DNA of 9,078 nucleotides from Sulfurimonas autotrophica (GTDB lineage Bacteria > Campylobacterota > Campylobacteria > Campylobacterales > Sulfurimonadaceae): contig DQUE01000081.1 of assembly GCA_015662405.1 (NCBI GenBank), positions 1 through 9,078 of the forward strand, read 5' to 3'. The notes beneath the pieces were generated by a model, which worked only from the letters and a program-made list of their open reading frames with translations, was not told the DNA's origin and did no database searches. Of the stretch, positions 1 through 7,370 are shown piece by piece. Made by a program: the position numbers and the translations under genes. Every line of letters begins with the position of its first letter. The stretch's first letter is position 1.

Positions 1-63
1 CGCATAATAATCCACCCCTTCACCTATAGAAGTAAGCCCTACGCCTATTAAATCTGCACCACC
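1..63 (-). pseudogene. hemN: Continuation of hemN in a shifted frame, partial at left edge
   Basis: Reading the minus strand from 63 to 1 gives 21 codons without a stop, beginning GGADLIGVGLTS and ending GVDYYA. This is what follows NFQGYTTK in HemN proteins (E. coli has a comparable NFQGYTT then a DLLGMG-like stretch). It is one base out of frame with the 48-1004 reading frame. One extra base in the AAA run (TTT at 64-66 on the plus strand) would join the two into one continuous HemN. The rest of the C-terminal domain lies outside the window. Confidence 0.85.
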
Positions 64-1004
64 TTTGTTGTGTAGCCTTGGAAATTTCTATGCAACTCTC
101 CTTTGTCTATTGCCTTAAAAAGCTCATCTTCAGGTTTTGCAAAGTGATCCATTCCAATCATTTTATACCCGTTATTTGTTAAAAAATCAATTGTATATTG
201 CATAATTTGTAGTTTTTCATCAGGGGGTGGCAGAGTTGTCTCATCTATCTTTCTCATTGTCTTTTTCAGCCAAGGAACATGTGCATAGTTAAATACCGCA
301 AACCTATCAGGGTTTAATGTAAGAGCCAAAGAGAGTGTCTCTTTAAATGTATCGAGTGTTTGAAAAGGCAAACCATAAATCAGATCAACATTTACTGAAT
401 GCATATTGTATTTTCGTGCCAAATCCATTGCATCTTTTGTAATCGTATAAGGCTGAACGCGATGGACTGCAACCTGCACTTCTTCATTAAAATCCTGAAT
501 ACCAAAACTTACACGATTAAATCCATGTTCACTCATTACACGCATCTGCTCTTCATTGATATGGCGTGGATCAATCTCACAAGATATCTCTGCATCAGCA
601 ACAAAATTTGGAAAATATGATTTGATTTCAGTTATAATTTCATCTAATTGTGCAGCCGAAAAAAAAGTAGGCGTGCCTCCGCCAAAGTGCATCTGAATCA
701 CTTCACGACTACAATCAAGATGTTGTGAAAGAATTTTCAGTTCTCGCTTTAAATAGTCAATATAGCGAATCATCTTCTCTTCTTTTGAGGTAAAAACAAC
801 ATTACATCCACAAAAATAACAAGCATTTTTACAAAATGGCAAATGAAAGTAGAGGCTTAAAGGTCGAGAAGCATCTTGTGTTTGCAGTTTTTTTATATAT
901 TCATCATACCCAAAGGCATCACTAAACTCTAATGCTGTAGGATAAGAAGTGTAACGAGGTCCTGGTTTTGAATACTTTGTAAATTTTGCGAAATCTAATG
1001 CCAT
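48..1004 (-). CDS. hemN: Oxygen-independent coproporphyrinogen III oxidase, N-terminal 318 aa, frameshifted
   Basis: Radical-SAM enzyme of heme synthesis that decarboxylates coproporphyrinogen III to protoporphyrinogen IX in the cytoplasm without oxygen. Visible are the YPTA motif near residue 21, the cluster motif with Cys58, Cys62 and Cys65 plus the HemN-typical Cys67, Tyr52 and His54 just before it, GGGTPT at 108-113, EIDPR at 143-147, DLIYGLP at 207-213, FNYAHVPW at 238-245 and NFQGYTT at 307-313. The ATG at 1004 has a GAGGAA Shine-Dalgarno sequence about 8 nt upstream. The family is usually about 450-460 aa. Here the frame ends early: after Lys314 it reads four unrelated residues and a TAA at 48-50, while the adjacent frame carries on the HemN sequence to the window edge. 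So the gene is either broken by a 1-base deletion or carries a sequencing error. It lies 79 bp downstream of the ABC exporter gene on the same strand. Confidence 0.93.
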   Translation of the reverse strand: MALDFAKFTKYSKPGPRYTSYPTALEFSDAFGYDEYIKKLQTQDASRPLSLYFHLPFCKNACYFCGCNVVFTSKEEKMIRYIDYLKRELKILSQHLDCSREVIQMHFGGGTPTFFSAAQLDEIITEIKSYFPNFVADAEISCEIDPRHINEEQMRVMSEHGFNRVSFGIQDFNEEVQVAVHRVQPYTITKDAMDLARKYNMHSVNVDLIYGLPFQTLDTFKETLSLALTLNPDRFAVFNYAHVPWLKKTMRKIDETTLPPPDEKLQIMQYTIDFLTNNGYKMIGMDHFAKPEDELFKAIDKGELHRNFQGYTTKVVQI

Positions 1005-1036
1005 ATAATTTGTTCCTCATACTAATAATTCTCTAG

Positions 1037-1042
1037 ATTATC
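1037..1042 (-). promoter_or_regulatory. Possible -10 element for hemN
   Basis: The 79-bp gap between the exporter stop and the hemN start contains GATAAT on the minus strand, one mismatch from TATAAT, with a T-rich stretch upstream, as is common in Campylobacterota promoters. No good -35 is visible. hemN could equally be read through from the ABC gene. Confidence 0.3.
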
Positions 1043-1083
1043 TCTAAAAAGTGTTGAAAAACTCATAAAATCTCTTTGCGACT

Positions 1084-2796
1084 CTATTTTTTCAGCTCTC
1101 CTGCCAATCTTTGATAAACTCCGGAGCACTCTAAAAGTTCTGTATGTCTGCCACTAGCTACAATCTTTCCCTTTTGCAGTACTAAAATTTTATCGGCATG
1201 CTCAATCGTAGAGAGTCTGTGTGCAATCGTTATCGTAATTTTATCTTTTGTGTAAGCATCGAGTGCTTGCTGTATACGTTTTTCACTCTCATTATCCAGT
1301 GCTGATGTTGCTTCATCAAAGAGTAGTAGTGAGGCATGTTTGTATATTGCTCTTGCGATGGCAATGCGTTGTCTTTGCCCACCAGAGAGATTCGCTCCCG
1401 CTTCGCTCATCATAGTATCAATACCACCTTCAAGTTGCATTACAAAATCATAGGCATCTGCAAGTTTTAGTGCTTCTATGACTTTTTCTCTATCTATCTC
1501 CTCTTCACCATAAGCAACATTTGCCGCCAAGGTATCTTGAAATATATAAATACGTTGTGAAACAAGGGCTATATGGTGCTTCAGTGATTTTTGCTTATAC
1601 TCTTTTATATTAACACCATTGATCAATATCTCGCCACTGTCAGGGTCATAAAAACGCAAAAGCATATTCATAAACGTTGACTTTCCACCGCCACTATCAC
1701 CAACAAGCGCAATATGCTCCCCTTGATGGATTGTAAGATTCACATCATCTAAAATATTACTATTTTCATACTGCAGTACAACATTTTTATACTCTATTTT
1801 TTTAATATCTTCTGTGAGTTCTTTTGTACCCTCAACAACACTATTTTCTTTATCGATAATTTCAAATACACGCTCGCTCGCAGCCAAAGCATCTTGAATT
1901 TTTGAATAGGTTCCACCAAGTTTACGAATTGGTTCAAAGACAAGTCCTACTGCTGTAATAAAAGCGGTAAACTCACCAACACTCATTTTCCCATCAAAAA
2001 CCTCTTTTCCTCCAACATAAACAACCATAGCAAGTCCTGAAACTGCAATAATTTCCATTATTGGCGAAACAAGAGCACCTACATAAATTGCTTTCATATT
2101 GATCTTGAAAAAGTTCCAGTTTTCTGTACTAAAACGAGAGACTTCAAACTTTTCTGTAGCATTGGCCTTGATAATTTCACTATTATTAAAAACTTCTGTC
2201 AGCCGTGAAACTAAATCTGCATTTTTACTCTGCGAGCGATGCGAATATTTTTTCAACTTTTTAGCAATTTTTATTAAGGGAAATATAATTAAGGGCATTA
2301 CAATAAGCGTATAAAAAGAAAGCAAAGGATTTAGATAAACAATATAGCCAACAAGTGCAAGTACTGTTAACAGGTCTCGAAACATATCAGGAAGCATATT
2401 TGAAACAAAGTACTGTATACGCCCTATATCATTTGTTACACGCGAAATGAGTTCTCCACTCCGGTTTGCATACAAAAACCCCATATCGAGATAAATCATT
2501 TTCTCTAAAAGTATTTCACGAAATCGTGTCACAATACTCTGCCCAATATACTCCATAAAAACGGTCTGAATATACTTTCCAATCGCCTTTGTTACATAAA
2601 TGGCAATAAGCCCAAAAGGGATGAGATAGAGCATAGTTTTATCTTTTTTAATAAACATATCATCCATCATAGGCTTCATAATCTGCGCCGTTGCTACAGT
2701 AGATATAAGAATCAGCAATCCACCAAAAATGACAAGCATATAGTAGAGTTTATACTCTTTTATATAAGGCCAGAATCTTTTAACAATCTCTTTCAA
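1084..2796 (-). CDS. MsbA-type ABC exporter, fused membrane and ATPase domains
   Basis: Half-transporter with an N-terminal six-helix exporter domain (about residues 15-295) and a C-terminal nucleotide-binding domain. All ATPase motifs are intact: Walker A GDSGGGKST at 366-374, Q-loop Gln414, signature LSGGQ at 470-474, Walker B LLLFDE at 490-495, D-loop SALD, and switch His526. The length (about 570 aa) and fold match the MsbA lipid A/lipid flippase family, which works as an inner-membrane homodimer. The substrate cannot be read from sequence, so a different lipid or drug is possible. Start: GTG at 2802 has no spaced Shine-Dalgarno sequence, whereas TTG at 2796, two codons later, has GGAG with 5 nt spacing and gives an MKEIVKRFWPY N-terminus typical of the family, so TTG is preferred. 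It probably has its own promoter near the dyad at 2807-2828. Confidence 0.92.
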   Translation of the reverse strand: MKEIVKRFWPYIKEYKLYYMLVIFGGLLILISTVATAQIMKPMMDDMFIKKDKTMLYLIPFGLIAIYVTKAIGKYIQTVFMEYIGQSIVTRFREILLEKMIYLDMGFLYANRSGELISRVTNDIGRIQYFVSNMLPDMFRDLLTVLALVGYIVYLNPLLSFYTLIVMPLIIFPLIKIAKKLKKYSHRSQSKNADLVSRLTEVFNNSEIIKANATEKFEVSRFSTENWNFFKINMKAIYVGALVSPIMEIIAVSGLAMVVYVGGKEVFDGKMSVGEFTAFITAVGLVFEPIRKLGGTYSKIQDALAASERVFEIIDKENSVVEGTKELTEDIKKIEYKNVVLQYENSNILDDVNLTIHQGEHIALVGDSGGGKSTFMNMLLRFYDPDSGEILINGVNIKEYKQKSLKHHIALVSQRIYIFQDTLAANVAYGEEEIDREKVIEALKLADAYDFVMQLEGGIDTMMSEAGANLSGGQRQRIAIARAIYKHASLLLFDEATSALDNESEKRIQQALDAYTKDKITITIAHRLSTIEHADKILVLQKGKIVASGRHTELLECSGVYQRLAGELKK

Positions 2797-2806
2797 ATGC
2801 ACTCCA

Positions 2807-2828
2807 GTAAAATAATACGCTATTTTAC
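2807..2828. promoter_or_regulatory. Perfect 8-bp inverted repeat next to the ABC exporter start
   Basis: Arms GTAAAATA (2807-2814) and TATTTTAC (2821-2828) flank a 6-bp spacer. The dyad is just upstream of the exporter start and contains -10-like hexamers on the minus strand (TAAAAT and TATTAT). It could be an operator over the promoter, or an RNA hairpin just ahead of the GGAG. In DNA this AT-rich, a few such dyads are expected by chance in 9 kb; position is the main argument. Confidence 0.35.
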
Positions 2829-2841
2829 ACTAACTCTTCTC

Positions 2842-2856
2842 TTTTTTAGCTATAAT
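2842..2856 (+). promoter_or_regulatory. Plus-strand promoter-like sequence with no annotated gene downstream
   Basis: A run of T residues followed by AGC and an exact TATAAT at 2851-2856 resembles the typical Campylobacterota vegetative promoter. Transcription would start near 2863 and run into the gap and then antisense to yigZ. No plus-strand gene of normal size follows before 4307. It may drive a small or antisense RNA, or be a chance match in AT-rich DNA. Confidence 0.35.
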
Positions 2857-2947
2857 TACATAACTGAACTTACGAATTTTTCAATTTCTGTAACTCCATA
2901 TATGTTCCTTATATTAGCTCTTAGTGTTATCTTTCTCTCTCCTTGTC

Positions 2948-3517
2948 TCACTTTTTTATTACTCTAGCAACTGCAGCAAGAAAACATTGCATACTCTCTT
3001 TACTTGCTGTAACTGTATAGACAACGCTTGTGTTAAACTCTTTTTGAGATATAATAATATCATTTACTCTACATTCATACTCAATAAAGCGAACATCTGT
3101 ATATGCAAATGTAATTATTTTAGTTACTTCTTTTTTGTACTTTTGTAAATCTGCTTTTTCAATAACCAAATTAACTGCATCGCTATAGGCTCTGACTAAA
3201 CCACCCGTTCCTAATTTTGTTCCACCAAAATAACGCACAGTAATAACCGCACTATTAATCAGCTCCTTGCCTTGTAAAACCATTAGTGACGGTTTTGCAG
3301 AAGTACCTGATGGCTCTCCATCATCACTTGAATGCTCTACAATTTGGTTATATTGATTAAGATATCGATAGGCTGTTACAAAATGTCTTGCTTTAGGGTG
3401 TTCTTGTTTGAGTCTTAAAAGAAGTGTTTCATACTCACTAAAAGGTATAAGATGTGCAATAAATTTTGATTGCTTCACCTCTAAAGTATTTTCATATTGT
3501 TCTTTTATAAAATACAT
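2948..3517 (-). CDS. YigZ/IMPACT-family (UPF0029) protein
   Basis: A 189-aa protein of the conserved YigZ/IMPACT family. Members are small cytosolic proteins linked to translation or stress control in eukaryotes, but the bacterial role is not well settled. The family hallmarks are clear: KQSKFIA at 15-20, KARHFVTAYRY at 42-52, the SSDDGEPSGTSAKP block at 63-76, and VRYFGGTKLGTGGLVRAYSDA (94-114). It is slightly shorter than the E. coli protein (about 205 aa), with a C-terminal ferredoxin-like region at about 125-189. The ATG at 3517 lies only 5 bp after the yebC stop and has a poor Shine-Dalgarno sequence, so translation probably depends on coupling to yebC. Nothing suggests truncation. Confidence 0.92.
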   Translation of the reverse strand: MYFIKEQYENTLEVKQSKFIAHLIPFSEYETLLLRLKQEHPKARHFVTAYRYLNQYNQIVEHSSDDGEPSGTSAKPSLMVLQGKELINSAVITVRYFGGTKLGTGGLVRAYSDAVNLVIEKADLQKYKKEVTKIITFAYTDVRFIEYECRVNDIIISQKEFNTSVVYTVTASKESMQCFLAAVARVIKK

Positions 3518-3522
3518 CTCTA

Positions 3523-4233
3523 TTATGCTAGATTTGTATAAACTTTTTGCACATCCTCATCATCTTCAAGTCTTTGTAAAATCTTATCTACATCAGCTTG
3601 CTCCTCTTCACTGATTTCAATTGGAGTATTTGCAATTCTTTCTAATGTAGCTTTCGTAATTTCTACACCCATTTTCTCTAGCGCTTCATTCATCGTTCCA
3701 AAACTTGTATAATCAGCTGTTACTAAAACAATACCATCTTCACTCTCAATCTCTTCAAGTCCTGCATCGATAAGCTCTAATTCTAACTCTTCTATATCCA
3801 TATCATCAGAGAGTGAAAACTCAAAAAGAGCTTTTCGAGAAAACATAAATTCTAATGAACCATTTGTAAGCATCTCTCCGCCATTTTTATTTAAAATACT
3901 TTTGACATTTGCAACTGTTCTCGTATTATTATCTGTTGCACACTCTATAAAAAGAAGTACGCCATGAGGAGCTTTACCCTCAAAGTTTACCTCTTTCATA
4001 TCAGCACTATCCTTAGCAGTCGCTCTTTTTATAGCTGCATCTATGTTATCTTTTGGCATATTTTCAGCTTTAGCATTTAAAATTGCTGTTCTAAGCTTTG
4101 CATTCATATCAGGGTCAGTTCCACCCTCTTTTGCAGCCATAGTGATAACTTTGCCAAGTTTTGGAAACAATTTTGACATTGCTCCCCATCTTTTTAATTT
4201 TGATGCTTTTCTATACTCAAACGCTCTACCCAT
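3523..4233 (-). CDS. YebC/PmpR-family protein
   Basis: A 236-aa member of the TACO1/YebC/PmpR family. Members have been described as DNA-binding transcriptional regulators and, more recently, as translation factors that help ribosomes through difficult stretches such as polyproline; which applies here cannot be told. The N-terminus [21 protein letters not shown] is the variant seen in Campylobacterota and Bacteroidota, in place of the proteobacterial MAGHSKW start. Also visible are [14 protein letters not shown] at 35-48, [14 protein letters not shown] at 58-71, and the [21 protein letters not shown] block ending near residue 106. Length is normal. AAGGAA (TTCCTT at 4241-4246 on the plus strand) lies 7 nt before the ATG. 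It is transcribed from an extended -10 at 4265-4273, ends with tandem stops TAA TAG, and is followed closely by yigZ. Confidence 0.94.
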   Translation of the reverse strand: MGRAFEYRKASKLKRWGAMSKLFPKLGKVITMAAKEGGTDPDMNAKLRTAILNAKAENMPKDNIDAAIKRATAKDSADMKEVNFEGKAPHGVLLFIECATDNNTRTVANVKSILNKNGGEMLTNGSLEFMFSRKALFEFSLSDDMDIEELELELIDAGLEEIESEDGIVLVTADYTSFGTMNEALEKMGVEITKATLERIANTPIEISEEEQADVDKILQRLEDDEDVQKVYTNLA

Positions 4234-4259
4234 AAAAAAATTCCTTATTACATTTATTT

Positions 4260-4288
4260 TTGAAATTATACCATTTTCAATGTATAAT
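4260..4288 (+). promoter_or_regulatory. Promoter of the plus-strand met operon
   Basis: TTGAAA at 4260-4265 and an exact TATAAT at 4283-4288 are separated by 17 bp, a near-consensus vegetative promoter. Transcription would start near 4295, giving a leader of about 12 nt that holds only the AAGGAAG ribosome-binding site. There is thus no room for a SAM riboswitch or other leader RNA. The -35 overlaps the -10 of the yebC promoter on the other strand. Confidence 0.7.
4265..4273 (-). promoter_or_regulatory. Extended -10 promoter for yebC-yigZ
   Basis: On the minus strand the sequence TGGTATAAT is an exact extended -10 (TGnTATAAT). It predicts a start near 4258 and a leader of about 25 nt containing the yebC Shine-Dalgarno sequence. 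No strong -35 lies at the usual distance, as is normal for extended -10 promoters. Confidence 0.65.
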
Positions 4289-4306
4289 ACGATAGAAGGA
4301 AGATTA

Positions 4307-4762
4307 ATGAGACTCAGCTTTAGACTAAAACACCATTTTTTTAGTGCTTTTCGTGAATTATTTGTGCATCATCATGGATCCTTGGAGTTTCGTGCAAAAA
4401 TATTTGCACTTTTCATTGCTACAAATAAAAACGCTACAGTTGAAAACTATATTGTTCATGTGAAAAACATTGGCTTAGAACTTTATAAAAACGATACAGA
4501 TAGAGCAGATCTACTTATGCTCTCAACAAAAGAGCTTGTGAAAAAAATAGAAGAGCATAATGGACTCAATATTGACTCATTAGCCTTAAATATACAAAAA
4601 GAGCTAAAAATAGTACCAAGATATGCACATAAAATAGATATTGACGCACTTCGTGGATTACTACAGTTTACTTATGATGATGATACACTAGCATATCAAG
4701 AAAACATTTTAGAGTTTTTACAAAAAATCAAAGAGGAAACACTTAATCAAAACAAAGGATAG
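4307..4762 (+). CDS. Conserved-looking protein of unknown function, first gene of the met operon
   Basis: A 151-aa protein I do not recognise. It has no signal peptide or clear membrane helix and looks mostly alpha-helical and soluble. The N-terminus is basic and His-rich (KHH at 8-10, HHH at 21-23). Residues 27-70 form an amphipathic helical stretch; residues 111-145 hold an acidic YDDD (123-126) followed by a helix ending IKEE. The all-helical pattern loosely recalls TerB-like domains, but no diagnostic motif supports that. The ATG at 4307 is chosen because AGAAGGAAG lies 4-6 nt upstream and a near-consensus promoter lies just before it; the open frame extends upstream to 4043 but there overlaps yebC on the other strand. 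Its stop is 3 bp before metY, so the two are co-transcribed. Confidence 0.8.
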   Translation: MRLSFRLKHHFFSAFRELFVHHHGSLEFRAKIFALFIATNKNATVENYIVHVKNIGLELYKNDTDRADLLMLSTKELVKKIEEHNGLNIDSLALNIQKELKIVPRYAHKIDIDALRGLLQFTYDDDTLAYQENILEFLQKIKEETLNQNKG

Positions 4763-4765
4763 TTT

Positions 4766-6031
4766 ATGGATTTACAAACACTAGCACTACATGCAGGATA
4801 CGAAAAAGATTCGCAAGGAACAATGGCTGTTCCAATTTATCAAACAACGGCTTATGAATTTCGTGATGTTGCCCATGCAGCAGATCTTTTTTCATTAAAA
4901 GAGCTTGGTAATATTTATACACGCCTCAATAACCCCACAACTGATGTATTTGAAAAACGCTTTGCAGCACTTGAGGGCGGAGAAGCAGCGATTGCTACTG
5001 CTAGCGGTATGAGCGCAATTTTTTTCGCAATTATCAATGCTGCAGAAGCGGGTGATAATATTATCTGTGCAAATCAACTCTACGGAGGAAGTTTAACCCT
5101 CTCTGCACACACACTCAAACGCTTTGGCATAGAAGCAAGATTTTTTGATGTCCATAAGCCACAGCAGATAGAGGCTTTAATAGATGAAAAGACAAAAGTA
5201 ATATTTTTTGAGTCATTAACAAATCCGAGTATTGATGTTGCAGACATTGAAGCAATCACTTCTATTGCAAACAGATATAATATTTTAACAGTTGTAGATA
5301 ATACCGTAGCAACACCTGTTTTGTGCCGTCCCTTTGAATTTGGAGCAGATATTAGCGTGCATAGTGCTAGTAAATATACAACAGGACAAGGGCTTGCTAT
5401 AGGTGGTATTATGGTTGAGAGAAAAAACCTTATAGAGAAAATAAAAAACAATCCAAGATATAATCATTTTAATGAACCTGATGCTTCATATCATGGACTT
5501 ATCTACACTGATGTTGGACTTCCCCCATATACACTTCGCGCAAGACTCTCTCTACTTCGCGATTTGGGTGCTGTTGTAGCTCCTTTTAATGCATGGCTCT
5601 TTATTCAAGGGATGGAGACACTTCCTTTACGTATGAAAGAACACTCAAAAAATGCACTTATGCTTGCAGAATTTTTAGAATCACATCCTAAGGTAAAAAA
5701 AGTAAATTATCCTGGTTTACAAAGTAATCCAAACTATAAAAATGCTCAAAAATACTTTCAAGATGGTTTCTGTAGTGGACTCTTAAGCTTTGAAGTTGAA
5801 GATTTTGATACAGCAACCAAAGTTGTCAATGCAACAAAACTCTACTCTCTTGTTGTCAACATCGGTGATTCAAAATCTATCATAACACATCCTGCTTCTA
5901 CAACACATCAGCAACTCTCCCATGAAGAATTAGTTGCTTGTGGTGTTCCTGAGGGTCTTATACGTATCTCATGCGGCTTAGAGAGTGCAAAAGATTTAAT
6001 ACAAGACTTGAGAGAAGCACTTGAAGCATAA
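4766..6031 (+). CDS. metY: O-acetylhomoserine sulfhydrylase (aminocarboxypropyltransferase), PLP-dependent
   Basis: Converts O-acetylhomoserine and sulfide to homocysteine and acetate, the direct sulfhydrylation route to methionine in the cytoplasm. The 421-aa length is typical. Gamma-family PLP motifs are all present: YTRLNNPT with Arg53, SGMSA at 80-84, LYGG with Tyr106, VVDNT with Asp178, and SASKYTTG with Lys203 as the PLP Schiff-base lysine. The C-terminal substrate-binding region keeps SKSIITHPASTTH and RISCGLE. Gene order (metX next) favours MetY over cystathionine gamma-synthase. AAAGGA at 4754-4759 is 6 nt before the ATG, and the previous gene stops 3 bp upstream. A direct-sulfide route fits an organism living on reduced sulfur. 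The sulfur donor could instead be a protein thiocarboxylate, as in Wolinella succinogenes. Confidence 0.95.
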   Translation: MDLQTLALHAGYEKDSQGTMAVPIYQTTAYEFRDVAHAADLFSLKELGNIYTRLNNPTTDVFEKRFAALEGGEAAIATASGMSAIFFAIINAAEAGDNIICANQLYGGSLTLSAHTLKRFGIEARFFDVHKPQQIEALIDEKTKVIFFESLTNPSIDVADIEAITSIANRYNILTVVDNTVATPVLCRPFEFGADISVHSASKYTTGQGLAIGGIMVERKNLIEKIKNNPRYNHFNEPDASYHGLIYTDVGLPPYTLRARLSLLRDLGAVVAPFNAWLFIQGMETLPLRMKEHSKNALMLAEFLESHPKVKKVNYPGLQSNPNYKNAQKYFQDGFCSGLLSFEVEDFDTATKVVNATKLYSLVVNIGDSKSIITHPASTTHQQLSHEELVACGVPEGLIRISCGLESAKDLIQDLREALEA

Positions 6032-6043
6032 TTAAGACTCTTT

Positions 6044-6052
6044 TGCTAAAAT
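6044..6052 (+). promoter_or_regulatory. Internal extended -10 promoter before metX
   Basis: TGCTAAAAT in the 51-bp metY-metX gap matches an extended -10 with one mismatch in the hexamer. A start near 6059 would leave a leader of about 24 nt holding the metX ribosome-binding site. This is the only gap in the operon long enough for a promoter, so metX and the genes after it may also be transcribed independently of metY. Confidence 0.45.
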
Positions 6053-6082
6053 GCTATTACTAATTTTCGGAGAGCCAGCACT

Positions 6083-7189
6083 TTGTCTTTAAACCTGCAA
6101 ACACATACAGAACATTTTACCAATCCACTTTATCTTGAAAGTGGACGTATCTTAGAACCGTATGATATTACTTATGAAACATATGGAAGACTCAATGAGA
6201 ACAAAAGCAATGTTGTTGTGGTATGTCATGCTCTTACAGGTTCTCATCATGCTGCAGGTCTCTATGAAGGAGAAAGTAAACCCGGTTGGTGGGATGGTTT
6301 AATTGGTCCAGGCAAAGCAATCGATACGGATAACTATTTTGTAATCTGTTCAAATGTTTTAGGAAGCTGCTTTGGATCTACCGGTCCTATGAGTCCACAA
6401 CATCCACACCACGAGCCATATCGTTATAAATTTCCAGTTATTAGTATCAAAGATATGGTCAAAGCACAACGAATTCTTTTTGACAGACTCGACATCCATA
6501 GAGTACATGCAATCATTGGGGGGTCAATGGGTGGTATGCAAGCACTCCAATTTGCTATTCACTACCCTAACTTTGCCAATAAAATAATTGCCATGGCAAC
6601 GACACATGCAACACAACCTTGGGCTATTGCCTTTAACAAAGTAGCCCAAGAATCTATTTTAAATGATCCTGACTTTAAACAGGGTTACTATGATCCTGCA
6701 CTACTCAAGGAGCAAGGACTCTCAGGCATGGCAGTTGGTCGTATGGCAGGACATATCAGCTTTTTATCACCTGAATCAATGCGTGAAAAATTTGCAAGAG
6801 AATACAAACTTACAGATGGTTTATATGAACTTTTTGGCAAATTTCAGGTTGAGTCTTACTTAGAGTATAATGGTTATAACTTTACAAAATGGTTTGATCC
6901 GCTATCCTATCTTTATATAACAAAAGCGATAAATATTTATGACTTGTCTCGTGGATTTGATTCCTTATCTGAAGCGCTAAAACGAATAACATCACAGCTT
7001 TATCTGATAAGCTTTAAAAATGATCTCCTTTTTAAAAATACAGAGATGCAAGAGATTGCCCAAGAGTTAGAAAAAATTGGAAACAAAAACTATAAATACA
7101 TAGATATAGATAGTAACTATGGTCATGACTCCTTTTTAGTAGAGTTAGAGAAATTTGAACACAATGTAAAGGATGCACTCAATGGCTAA
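6083..7189 (+). CDS. metX: Homoserine O-acetyltransferase
   Basis: Alpha/beta-hydrolase acyltransferase that activates homoserine, normally with acetyl-CoA, to supply MetY next door. The 368-aa protein carries CHALTGSHH at 48-56, NVLGSCFGSTGP at 91-102, the nucleophile elbow GGSMGG with Ser148, KNDLLF with Asp314, and NYGHDSF with His348, giving a complete Ser-Asp-His triad. Some MetX-family enzymes use succinyl-CoA; acetyl is inferred from the MetY partner. Start is TTG at 6083, preceded by CGGAGAG about 9 nt upstream, giving the N-terminus MSLNLQTHTEHF; no ATG lies nearby in frame. The 3' end overlaps the xseB start by 8 bp. Confidence 0.95.
   Translation: MSLNLQTHTEHFTNPLYLESGRILEPYDITYETYGRLNENKSNVVVVCHALTGSHHAAGLYEGESKPGWWDGLIGPGKAIDTDNYFVICSNVLGSCFGSTGPMSPQHPHHEPYRYKFPVISIKDMVKAQRILFDRLDIHRVHAIIGGSMGGMQALQFAIHYPNFANKIIAMATTHATQPWAIAFNKVAQESILNDPDFKQGYYDPALLKEQGLSGMAVGRMAGHISFLSPESMREKFAREYKLTDGLYELFGKFQVESYLEYNGYNFTKWFDPLSYLYITKAINIYDLSRGFDSLSEALKRITSQLYLISFKNDLLFKNTEMQEIAQELEKIGNKNYKYIDIDSNYGHDSFLVELEKFEHNVKDALNG
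7168..7173 (+). promoter_or_regulatory. Shine-Dalgarno sequence deciding the xseB start
   Basis: AAAGGA lies 8 nt before the ATG at 7182 but overlaps the in-frame upstream ATG at 7173. The downstream ATG is therefore the likelier start. The site lies inside the metX coding sequence. Confidence 0.6.
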
Positions 7190-7370
7190 AGAGAAATTTG
7201 AAACAAAACTTCAAAGTGCTAAAGAGATTTTAGAGACACTTATGAATCCAGAAATTACACTTCAAGAGAGTGTTAAAGCCTATGAAAAGGGAATGAAAGA
7301 ACTGAGTGATGCACAAAAAATGCTCGAAGAGGCGAAACTGAAAATTCAAAACATAAAAACCGAGCAATGA
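7182..7370 (+). CDS. xseB: Exodeoxyribonuclease VII small subunit
   Basis: A 62-aa, almost entirely helical, charged protein matching XseB, which binds the XseA large subunit to form exonuclease VII, a cytoplasmic single-strand DNA exonuclease. The family pattern is visible: FETKLQSAKEILETLMNPEI, then LQESVKAYEKGM, then a coiled-coil stretch rich in Lys and Glu to the end. Family members are usually 60-80 aa. The ATG at 7182 is chosen over 7173 because of AAAGGA spacing. It overlaps the metX stop by 8 bp and shares an ATGA overlap with the next gene, so translation is coupled both ways. xseA is not in the window. Confidence 0.88.
   Translation: MAKEKFETKLQSAKEILETLMNPEITLQESVKAYEKGMKELSDAQKMLEEAKLKIQNIKTEQ

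Noticed and set aside
60..71. Programmed -1 frameshift in hemN
   Set aside because: The site lacks a proper slippery heptamer and HemN is not known to use frameshifting; a deletion or sequencing error is simpler.
4043..4306. Upstream extension of the 151-aa protein to 239 aa
   Set aside because: The extra part lies antisense to yebC and upstream of a near-consensus promoter; the Shine-Dalgarno sequence fits only the ATG at 4307.
5080..5451. 123-codon open frame on the minus strand inside metY
   Set aside because: It is antisense to a clearly conserved enzyme, has no ribosome-binding site, and reads like the shadow of metY codons.
7173..7181. Earlier ATG start for xseB at 7173
   Set aside because: Its Shine-Dalgarno sequence would overlap the start codon; AAAGGA is correctly spaced for 7182.
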